Assembly (NCBI GenBank): GCA_021808525.1
Contig: JAKBBK010000005.1
Span: 1-61,516 of the forward strand
Length of the DNA: 61,516 nt
Source: Pseudomonadota bacterium
GTDB taxonomy: Bacteria > Pseudomonadota > Gammaproteobacteria > Burkholderiales > Burkholderiaceae_C
Direction: 5' to 3'
In this document: positions 55,525-61,516 of the stretch, one piece after another
Position numbering within the stretch: the stretch's first letter is position 1
Layout: each line of letters opens with the position of its first letter
Notes under the pieces: model-generated
The model's input: only the letters and a program-made list of their open reading frames with translations
Told to the model about the DNA's origin: nothing
Database searches by the model: none
Translations under genes and position numbers: made by a program

Positions 55525-55559
55525 CGCACCGGCGCCGCGCCACGCGGGGCGCCGGTGCG
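55525..55559 (-). terminator. Hairpin between the solute-binding-protein gene and the ABC ATPase gene
   Basis: Perfect 12-bp arms CGCACCGGCGCC (55525-55536) and its complement (55548-55559) enclose 11 bases. In the transcript it lies 22 bases past the binding-protein stop. Such stems commonly protect the binding-protein mRNA so that it is made in excess over the membrane parts. There is no T tract. Confidence 0.55.
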
Positions 55560-55580
55560 TCATTGCACGCGCCCCGGGCT

Positions 55581-56750
55581 TCAATGCTTCAGGGCACCGA
55601 TCTGCTGATTCCACATCTCGAAGGCCTTGACCATCGCGGATGCGTCCAGCGGCGTCTTGTTCGGATACTTGGCGATCCAGGCGTCATAGTCCTTGCGGCC
55701 GTATTCGCGGATCACCTGCTGGCTGCTCGCCGGGGCCATGCTCAGGCGGACCCCCGCGATCGCCGGACCCGGATAGAAGTAGCCGTCGTCGTAGGTCATC
55801 GCCTGTTGCGTGGGCTTCATCATGTAGCGCATGACCCGCAGGAGCATATCCACCTGCGCGGGAGACTGCCCCTTGGGGATCACCATGTACTGCGCGTCGT
55901 TCAGCCAGACCATGTGATCGAGCTTCTGGACCTGGAAGTCCTTGGGCACGATGCCCAGCTTGCGCGGGTTGATGTCCCAGCCGGTGATGGTGGGGGTCAT
56001 CCAGCGGGTTTGCTGGCCGAGTTCCTTCATCACGTCGCCCGTGCCGCTGGGGTAGTAGGCGATGCAGGCGTTGAGTTGCTTGAGGTAGGCCCAGGTCTTG
56101 GTCCATCCGTGCACCGGGTCGCGCGGATTGGAGTCGTGCAGCAGATAGGGAAGGGCCATCAGCCAGGCGCGCCCGGGGCCCGAGTTGTTCGGGCGGGCGT
56201 AGATGAACTTGCCCGGGTGCGCCTGGCACCAGCTCAGGAGTTGCTGCGGCGTGCGCGGCGGATGCTTGACCGTCTGCGGGTTGTACTCGAGCAGAGGGCC
56301 CGCGGGCGAGTACACGACCTCGACACCGTAGCCCTTGGCCAGGTCCTGCATGCGGGCGGCTCCGGGGCTGTAGTCCTGCGGAATGCCGGGCAGCTGCTTC
56401 GCTTGGGCCGGGAGCAGTTGCTGCCACAGTCCCTGCTGGATGCCGAAGGCCAGGTCGTCGGTGCCGGTCAGCACCATGTTGATGTCGGAGCGGCCCGCGT
56501 GTTCCATGGCGCGGATGCGCGGCAACAGCTGCGGCGCGGGGGAGGTGGAGTAGGTGAAGTGCACCAGGCCGGGATGGGTCTTCTCGAACTGCTCGAAGGC
56601 CTTCTGGGTCAGCGCCAGGTTGCCCGCGACGTCGACGATGTTGATGGTCATGGGCGCCGCCTGCGCGGCCTGTCCCCAGGACAGGGCGCTGGCTCCGATC
56701 AGCGAGCCGACGAGGACTCTCGCCAGCGGCGATGCGATGCGTTGGAACAC
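55581..56750 (-). CDS. ABC transporter periplasmic solute-binding protein
   Basis: 389 residues. Signal peptide PLARVLVGSLIGASALSWGQ with AQAA-type cleavage, then a class II binding-protein fold: INIVDVAGNLALTQKAFEQF, TGTDDLAFGIQQGLWQQL, LAKGYGVEVVYSPAGPLLEY and AGVRLSMAPASSQQVI. It is of the PotD/ferric-thiamine-like extracellular type. The start is GTG 56750, with GAGGAGA 7-9 bases upstream. Its place among uronate-catabolic genes suggests a uronate or aldarate ligand, which would be unusual for this transporter class. Confidence 0.88.
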   Translation of the reverse strand: MFQRIASPLARVLVGSLIGASALSWGQAAQAAPMTINIVDVAGNLALTQKAFEQFEKTHPGLVHFTYSTSPAPQLLPRIRAMEHAGRSDINMVLTGTDDLAFGIQQGLWQQLLPAQAKQLPGIPQDYSPGAARMQDLAKGYGVEVVYSPAGPLLEYNPQTVKHPPRTPQQLLSWCQAHPGKFIYARPNNSGPGRAWLMALPYLLHDSNPRDPVHGWTKTWAYLKQLNACIAYYPSGTGDVMKELGQQTRWMTPTITGWDINPRKLGIVPKDFQVQKLDHMVWLNDAQYMVIPKGQSPAQVDMLLRVMRYMMKPTQQAMTYDDGYFYPGPAIAGVRLSMAPASSQQVIREYGRKDYDAWIAKYPNKTPLDASAMVKAFEMWNQQIGALKH

Positions 56751-56824
56751 GGTGGTCTCCTCTTCGTGGTTTGGCTTGTATGTGGCAGGTGAACGCGGAC
56801 CTGCCCTTCCGCTCACGCTCCTTC

Positions 56825-57619
56825 TCAGGGTCCCAGCGCGGTTTCATCGACCTCGATGAAACCGCCGCCCTGTCGCTCGGGTTCGGGTTCGTCGCCGGAC
56901 AGCATGCCGGCACAGGCCGCGGAGGAGTCGAGCGCTCGGAAGCCGAGCACATTCGCGGGATCGGCGTCCCAGTAGCTCCGGGGGTTGTTCGAGACGCCAT
57001 AGACCACGGCGTGACCGACCTTCGGCGCCTGCAGAGCCCGCTCGACCAGACGCAGGAAGTCCGCGTGGCTCAGCCAGGTCTTGAGCATGCGGCGATCCCG
57101 CGGCCGCTCGTAGCATGAGCCGATGCGCAGGCCCACCGACTCGAGGCCGTACTTGTCCCAGTACAACTGGGCCAGGTCCTCGCCGAAAGCCTTGGACAGC
57201 CCATAGAAGGAGTCGGGCCGGTGCGGCATGTCGGGCCGCACACGCTCGCTGGAAGGGTAGTAGCCGGTCACGTGGTTGGAGCTGGCGTACACGACGCGGC
57301 GCATGCCGTGCCGGCGCGCGGCCTCGAACACGTGGAAGCTGCCGCAGATGTTGGCCGAGAGGATCGAGCCAAAGGGCGCCGTCGTGGAAATGCCGCCCAG
57401 ATGCACCACCGCGTCGGCTCCCTGCAGCGCGCGCATCGTGGCCTCGGCATCGCCGAGGTCGCAGCGCAGGAAGGTCTCGTTGTCGTGCACCCGCGAGGGC
57501 TCGCGCAGGTCCAGGCTCAGGGTGCGTACCCCCGAGCGGGCCAGCTCGGCGCGCAGCACGGTGCCCAGCGCGCCCGCGGCTCCCGTGACGGCCAGGCATG
57601 CCTGGAATTCGAAGCTCAT
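56825..57619 (-). CDS. udh: Uronate dehydrogenase (NAD-dependent epimerase/dehydratase fold)
   Basis: 264 residues, extended SDR: GAAGALGTVLRAELARSGVR binds NAD, HLGGIST, YASSNHVTGYYPSSERVR and the catalytic YGLSKAFGEDLAQLY. The length and the SSNHVxGYY segment match bacterial uronate dehydrogenases, which oxidise galacturonate and glucuronate to aldarolactones. The ATG overlaps the semialdehyde-dehydrogenase stop (ATGA at 57616). Together with GarD, KdgD and the downstream dehydrogenase it opens the oxidative uronate route. Confidence 0.9.
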   Translation of the reverse strand: MSFEFQACLAVTGAAGALGTVLRAELARSGVRTLSLDLREPSRVHDNETFLRCDLGDAEATMRALQGADAVVHLGGISTTAPFGSILSANICGSFHVFEAARRHGMRRVVYASSNHVTGYYPSSERVRPDMPHRPDSFYGLSKAFGEDLAQLYWDKYGLESVGLRIGSCYERPRDRRMLKTWLSHADFLRLVERALQAPKVGHAVVYGVSNNPRSYWDADPANVLGFRALDSSAACAGMLSGDEPEPERQGGGFIEVDETALGP

Positions 57620-59184
57620 GCTCGCGCTCCTTCCTTGTCTGTCGGGGCCTGTGCCCGGGGCGTGTGTCGCTGCAGCCAATCCGGCAGCAGGTCCTCGGCC
57701 ATGTTCTGGTAGCACACGGGTCGCAGGAAGCGGCGGATCGCCAGCGTCCCCACGCTGCTGAACCGGGGATCGCTGCAGGCGGGGTAGGGGCCGCCGTGCA
57801 CCATGGCCTCGCAGACTTCCACGCCGGTGGGCCAGCCGTTCATGAGCAGGCGCCCGGCGAGGGTCTCGAGCGTGCGCATCAGGGGCCTGGCGAGGGCGTG
57901 GTCGCCCGGCTCGACGACCACGGTGGCGGTGAGCTGCCCGCCCAGTTCATCCAGCAGGGCGGCGAGATCCCCGGGGCTCGCGCCGCGCACCACCACGGCG
58001 GCGGGTCCGAACATTTCCTCGCGCCAGGCCGCTTGCTCGGCGAACTCGCGCGGGCCCAGCACGAAGACCTGGGCCCGGGTGCCGTCGGGGGCAGGCGCGG
58101 CGCCCAGGGTTCGCAAGGTGGCGCGCGCGCAGGCCTGCTGCGTGGCCTGACGATAACGCGCGGCGATGCCGGCGCTGAGCAGCGCGGCGGTGCGGGTGGC
58201 CTGCAACTGGCGCTCCAGGGTGTCGAGAAACTCGTCCGCCCCCTCGTCGCCCAGCAGGAACACCAGGCCCGGCTTGGTGCAGAACTGCCCGCTGCCCAGG
58301 GTCATCGACTGCGCGAAGCCGGCGGCGATGGCCCGGGCGCGCTCGCGCAGCGCGCCCGGGAACACGAACACCGGGTTCACGCTGCTCATCTCCGCGAACA
58401 CGGGAATCGGCCGGGCCCGGGAGGCCGCGATGCGCGCCAGCGCGTCACCGGCGCCGCGCGAGCCGGTGAAACCCACGGCCTGGATGCGCGGGTGCGCCAC
58501 CAGCCAGGCGCCGATCTGTTCGTCGGCCCCGTACAGCAGGCTGAACACGCCATCGGGCATGCCGGTTTGGCGCGCGGCCGCCTGCACCGCGCGCCCCACC
58601 AGTTCGGAAGTTCCGGGATGGGCGCCGTGCGCCTTGACCACCACCGGGCAGCCGGCGGCCAGCGCCGACGCGGTGTCGCCGCCCGCCACCGAGAAGGCGA
58701 GCGGGAAATTGCTGGCACCGAACACGGCCACCGGGCCGATGCCCATATGGCCCATGCGCAGATCCGGGCGAGGCAGGGGCGCGCGATCCGGCAGGGCGGG
58801 GTCGTGGCGCGGCTCGACGTGGCGCCCTTCGCGCACCAGCTGCGCGAACATGCGCAGTTGCGCGGTGGTGCGTGCGCGCTCGCCGCGCAGGCGTGCGGCA
58901 TCCAGCGCGGTTTCCAGCGCGGCGCGGTCGATCAGTTCCTCGCCCAGGTCCTCGATGTGCGTGGCGATGGATTCGAGCAGCAGGGCGTGGGCGGGGGCCC
59001 CGAGCTCGCGGTAGGGTGCCCATGCCCGCCAGGCCAGCTCGCAGGCCTGGTCCAGCTGTTCCTGCGTGGCGCCGCCGTAGGCGGGCAGCAGCGACTGGCC
59101 GCTGACCGGGTCCACGCCCTGCAGCGCTGCGCGCGTGCCGCGCACCGCGCGCAGCCCCAGCAGGTTTTCGCCTCGAAGACCCAT
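57616..59184 (-). CDS. 2,5-dioxovalerate (alpha-ketoglutarate semialdehyde) dehydrogenase
   Basis: 522 residues, aldehyde dehydrogenase superfamily. FGASNFPLAFSVAGGDTASA, GFTGSRGAGDALA, the Glu in PVFAEMSSVNPVF and the nucleophilic Cys in SGQFCTKPGLV, with PYPACSDPRFSSVGTLAIRR at the C-terminus, are characteristic of the KGSADH-III/YkoJ-like branch. It oxidises ketoglutarate semialdehyde, the KdgD product, to 2-oxoglutarate. It starts at ATG 59184, 2 bp after the kdgD stop. Confidence 0.92.
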   Translation of the reverse strand: MGLRGENLLGLRAVRGTRAALQGVDPVSGQSLLPAYGGATQEQLDQACELAWRAWAPYRELGAPAHALLLESIATHIEDLGEELIDRAALETALDAARLRGERARTTAQLRMFAQLVREGRHVEPRHDPALPDRAPLPRPDLRMGHMGIGPVAVFGASNFPLAFSVAGGDTASALAAGCPVVVKAHGAHPGTSELVGRAVQAAARQTGMPDGVFSLLYGADEQIGAWLVAHPRIQAVGFTGSRGAGDALARIAASRARPIPVFAEMSSVNPVFVFPGALRERARAIAAGFAQSMTLGSGQFCTKPGLVFLLGDEGADEFLDTLERQLQATRTAALLSAGIAARYRQATQQACARATLRTLGAAPAPDGTRAQVFVLGPREFAEQAAWREEMFGPAAVVVRGASPGDLAALLDELGGQLTATVVVEPGDHALARPLMRTLETLAGRLLMNGWPTGVEVCEAMVHGGPYPACSDPRFSSVGTLAIRRFLRPVCYQNMAEDLLPDWLQRHTPRAQAPTDKEGARA

Positions 59185-59186
59185 GC

Positions 59187-60110
59187 TCAGCTCCGCGTGC
59201 CGACCAGGGCGCGCAGTTGCTCGACTTCGGCGGCTTCGAGGTCGGTGAGCGGGGGCCGCACGCCGCCGGCGTCGCGGCCCACCACGCGCATGCCCGCCTT
59301 GACGATGGACACCGCGTAGCCGCGGCGACGGTTGCGCAGAGCGGTGTAGGGCATGACGAATTCGCGCAGCTCCCGGTACACGTGCGCGTGGTCGCGACGC
59401 AGCACCGCCGCGTAGAACTCCTTGGCCCACCTGGGCAGGAAGTTGAAAATCGCCGAGGAGTAGGTGGTGACACCCATTTCCAGGTAGGGCAGGGCGAAGG
59501 TTTCGGCCGTCGGCAGCCCGCCCACGTAGGTGAGGCGATCGCCCATGGTCGTGTACACGCGGGTCATGAGCTCGATGTCGCCGATGCCGTCCTTGTAGCC
59601 GATGAGGTTGGGGCAGCGCTCGGCCAGGGCGGGCAGGCACTCCGCGCCGACCCGGGCGTTGCCGCGGCTGTAGACGATCACGCCCAGCCGGGTGGCCGCG
59701 CACACCTGTTCGATGTGGCGCGCCAGGCCCGCGGGGTCCGACTCGGTCAGGTAGGGGGGAAACAGCAGCAGCCCGTCGGCGCCGCTTTGCTCGGCCTGGC
59801 TCGCGAGCTCGCAGGCCAGGCGCGTGCCCATGCCCACGGGAGCGATCACCGGAACCCGTGCCCGCGCCATGTCCGCGCTGCGGCGCACCAGGCGTTGCAC
59901 CTCCTGCGGAGTCAGGGAAAAGAATTCCCCCGTGCCTCCCGCGACGAAGATGCCGGCCGGTGCGTGCTCCAGCACGATCTCGAAATTGCTGGAGTAGCGC
60001 GCCTCGTCGAGTTCCAGGCGGGCATCGAAGGCCGTCACGGGAAAGGACAGCAGGCCGCCGCCGATGGCGACCTTGAGTTCCTCGGGGGTCATGGGAGAGG
60101 GGTGCCGCAT
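59187..60110 (-). CDS. kdgD: 5-dehydro-4-deoxyglucarate dehydratase
   Basis: 307 residues, DHDPS-like TIM barrel. [53 protein letters not shown] with the conserved Tyr, and the Schiff-base Lys in [10 protein letters not shown]. It decarboxylates and dehydrates 5-dehydro-4-deoxyglucarate to ketoglutarate semialdehyde. First gene of the uronate operon, divergent from a LysR regulator by 103 bp. ATG 60092 (MTPEELK) is an alternative start closer to the usual N-terminus. Confidence 0.95.
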   Translation of the reverse strand: MRHPSPMTPEELKVAIGGGLLSFPVTAFDARLELDEARYSSNFEIVLEHAPAGIFVAGGTGEFFSLTPQEVQRLVRRSADMARARVPVIAPVGMGTRLACELASQAEQSGADGLLLFPPYLTESDPAGLARHIEQVCAATRLGVIVYSRGNARVGAECLPALAERCPNLIGYKDGIGDIELMTRVYTTMGDRLTYVGGLPTAETFALPYLEMGVTTYSSAIFNFLPRWAKEFYAAVLRRDHAHVYRELREFVMPYTALRNRRRGYAVSIVKAGMRVVGRDAGGVRPPLTDLEAAEVEQLRALVGTRS

Positions 60111-60188
60111 GGGAAATTCCGGGTCGGAGGGGAATGGCTGGAGCCCATCCTAGGAGGGCACTTCTTTCCTGTCCAAGCCATATACTGA

Positions 60189-60198
60189 ATGAATTCAT
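60189..60198. promoter_or_regulatory. Palindrome ATGAATTCAT in the kdgD/LysR divergent promoter
   Basis: A perfect 10-bp palindrome in an AT-rich island (TATACTGAATGAATTCATG) between the two divergent starts, 16 bases before the LysR GTG and 79 bases from the kdgD ATG. LysR proteins often bind such dyads to control both directions. The assignment to the adjacent regulator is inference. Confidence 0.5.
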
Positions 60199-60213
60199 GC
60201 GGAGATTGGATCA

Positions 60214-61125
60214 GTGTTCGAACTCAGCCAGATACGTTGTTTCGTCGCCGTCGCCGAGGAACTGCACTTCGGCAAGGCGGCCGCCCGGCTCAACATGACC
60301 CAGCCGCCGCTGAGCCGTCAGATCCAGTTGCTCGAACACGCGGTGGGCACGCCGCTGCTGTTTCGCAGCACTCGCGTGGTCGAGCTCACGCCGGCCGGCC
60401 GGCGCTTCCTGCACGAGGCGCGCGGGCTGCTGCGCAGCGCCGAGACCGCGGTGCTGGACGCGCGCCGGGTCGCCCAGGGCCATGCCGGCGAGCTCGCCAT
60501 CGGCTTCACCGCCGGCTCGAGCTACCGAGACGTGCCCGAGCTGGTGGCACGGTGTCGCGCCCTGATGCCCGATGTGAACCTCAAGTTGCGCGAAATGGTG
60601 TCGCAGGCCCAGCTGGAGGCCCTGCTGGCCGGCGGCATCGACCTCGCGCTGGTGCGCCCGCCCGTGGTGCAGCCGGCCCTGCAGTGGCGCCTCTTGCGCC
60701 GCGAGCGCCTGCTCGCGGTGCTGCCCCAGGGCCACCCCTATGCCGAGCGCCCGTCCATCGCGCTGGATGCGCTGGACGCGGTCGATTTCGTCATGTATTC
60801 CCCCGACGAGGCGCGCTATTTCTACGACCTGGTCTCCGACATCCTGCGGCGTGCCGGCGTGCGCCCGCGTCATGTGCAGTACGTCAGCCAGATCCACACC
60901 ATCCTGGCCCTGGTGCGCGCCGGGCTCGGGCTTTCGCTGGTGCCCGCAGGCACCACCGTCTTCCACTATGAAGGCGTGGTGTTCCGGGAACTCGCGGATC
61001 TGCGCCCCGGGAACCCGGTGGAGCTGGGCATCGTGGTCAAGCGCGACAACGACAACCCGGCGCTCTCGCGCCTGCTGGGCGAACTCACGCTGCAACAGGC
61101 CGCCACCGCCGCGCAGGGCGCCTGA
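60214..61125 (+). CDS. LysR-family regulator of the uronate operon
   Basis: 303 residues: HTH in FVAVAEELHFGKAAARLNMT and QPPLSRQIQLLEHAVGTPLL, with effector domain ELAIGFTAGSSYRDVPELVA, LRRERLLAVLPQGHPYAERP and GLGLSLVPAGTT, of the CatR/BenM-like branch. The GTG at 60214 follows CGGAG by 8 bases and gives the family N-terminus (FELSQIRCFVAVAEEL). Divergent orientation from kdgD suggests it controls uronate catabolism; the inducer is unknown, galactarate or a keto-intermediate being reasonable. Confidence 0.92.
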   Translation: MFELSQIRCFVAVAEELHFGKAAARLNMTQPPLSRQIQLLEHAVGTPLLFRSTRVVELTPAGRRFLHEARGLLRSAETAVLDARRVAQGHAGELAIGFTAGSSYRDVPELVARCRALMPDVNLKLREMVSQAQLEALLAGGIDLALVRPPVVQPALQWRLLRRERLLAVLPQGHPYAERPSIALDALDAVDFVMYSPDEARYFYDLVSDILRRAGVRPRHVQYVSQIHTILALVRAGLGLSLVPAGTTVFHYEGVVFRELADLRPGNPVELGIVVKRDNDNPALSRLLGELTLQQAATAAQGA

Positions 61126-61172
61126 GGCGCGCGCTCGCGGGGGCGACCGGGCCCCACGCAGCCCGGTCGGTC

Positions 61173-61516
61173 TCAGCCCTGCACGCTCAGGCGCAGGCGT
61201 CGCTCGAAGGTCCGCGGCCCGAGCTGGTGCACGGCGTCGAGCAGGGCGACCTGGAAACTGCCCAGGCCCGCGGGAACCTCGGCCTCGTCCGCGGCGGGCG
61301 ATGGGGCGCCCGTCCGCGCGGACCGACCGACCGTAGCCTCGGCGTCCCCATCGGCCACCCCTGCCCCGACTCGCTCGGCGGCCCATTCTCCCGCGACGCC
61401 CAGGTACGCCATGGCGGCCACGGTGGCGCGCCAGGGGTCCGGCTGCACGGCGGCGAAGGCGCCTGTCAGCGCGCTGGCCGAGCATCCCACGCCGGTCACC
61501 CGGGTCATCCAGGAAT
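61173..61516 (-). CDS. thiM: Hydroxyethylthiazole kinase ThiM, C-terminal part (cut by window edge)
   Basis: About 114 C-terminal residues on the minus strand; the gene enters from beyond the right edge. [20 protein letters not shown] carries the ThiM ATP-site/catalytic Cys motif, followed by [20 protein letters not shown] and a [15 protein letters not shown] end. ThiM phosphorylates hydroxyethylthiazole in thiamine salvage. A variable Ala/Gly-rich loop replaces part of the usual sequence before the last helix. Other thi genes would be expected outside the window. Confidence 0.87.
   Translation of the reverse strand, partial: SWMTRVTGVGCSASALTGAFAAVQPDPWRATVAAMAYLGVAGEWAAERVGAGVADGDAEATVGRSARTGAPSPAADEAEVPAGLGSFQVALLDAVHQLGPRTFERRLRLSVQG

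Overview
The window is very GC-rich, compact DNA of betaproteobacterial (Burkholderiales-like) character. Support for this comes from the recG-oxyR pair, OxyR with the exact C199/C208 spacing, the assimilatory cys operon with a DUF934 gene between the sulfite reductase and cysH, the POT-type ABC operon, and ATGA/GTGA stop-start overlaps throughout. The genus cannot be read from the sequence. There is no insertion sequence, CRISPR array, phage or integrase gene. One tRNA (Ser-GGA) is present. Two genes are cut by the window edges: rplM on the left and thiM on the right.

Layout. 1-8.2 kb: start of rplM, an aldehyde dehydrogenase divergent from an MBL-fold hydrolase, recG, oxyR, an Lrp-type regulator and proC. 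8.2-11.8 kb: tRNA-Ser, msrA-msrB and, divergently, katG, an oxidative-damage block with a palindrome in the shared promoter. 11.8-16.5 kb: DMT transporter, an ECF sigma/anti-sigma pair behind a Tat-exported ferritin-like protein, a pirin and a YcgR-like PilZ protein. 16.7-20 kb: a 1069-residue c-di-GMP enzyme that seems to carry a globin-type sensor between its GGDEF and EAL domains. 20-26.2 kb: a six-gene sulfate-assimilation operon (sulfite reductase, DUF934, cysH, cysD, cysN, SUMT). 26.3-30 kb: a degenerate RND permease with a stub adaptor. 30-34.9 kb: XdhC, CoxG, purine permease, MFS exporter and a ModE-like regulator. 34.9-37.9 kb: a second GGDEF-EAL protein and a membrane protein.

38.1-44.8 kb holds a tightly overlapping seven-gene lipid-modification cluster: FAD oxidoreductase, DUF1365, CFA-type methyltransferase, chalcone-isomerase-like protein, MFS, DUF3833 lipoprotein and SDR. 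Its gene content resembles the singlet-oxygen or light-induced cyclopropane/furan fatty-acid clusters of other proteobacteria. Immediately upstream is TGAATCC-N16-CGTATG, which nearly duplicates TGAATCC-N16-CGTAAG upstream of the ferritin-like/ECF sigma operon 23 kb away. The simplest reading is that the local ECF sigma factor controls both units. Two TGTC-N3-GACA palindromes 53 bp apart lie farther upstream of the lipid cluster.

44.8-50.1 kb: a perfect 27-bp inverted repeat, DUF1330, a GDSL lipoprotein esterase, OmpW, an aldo/keto reductase with a divergent LysR regulator, and a secreted HNH-like protein. 50.1-61.1 kb: a complete oxidative uronate pathway (uronate dehydrogenase, lactonase-like beta-propeller, galactarate dehydratase, KdgD, ketoglutarate-semialdehyde dehydrogenase) interleaved with a POT-type ABC importer and faced by a LysR regulator. 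This pathway would convert hexuronates to 2-oxoglutarate. All functions are read from motifs and context by eye; no database search was run.
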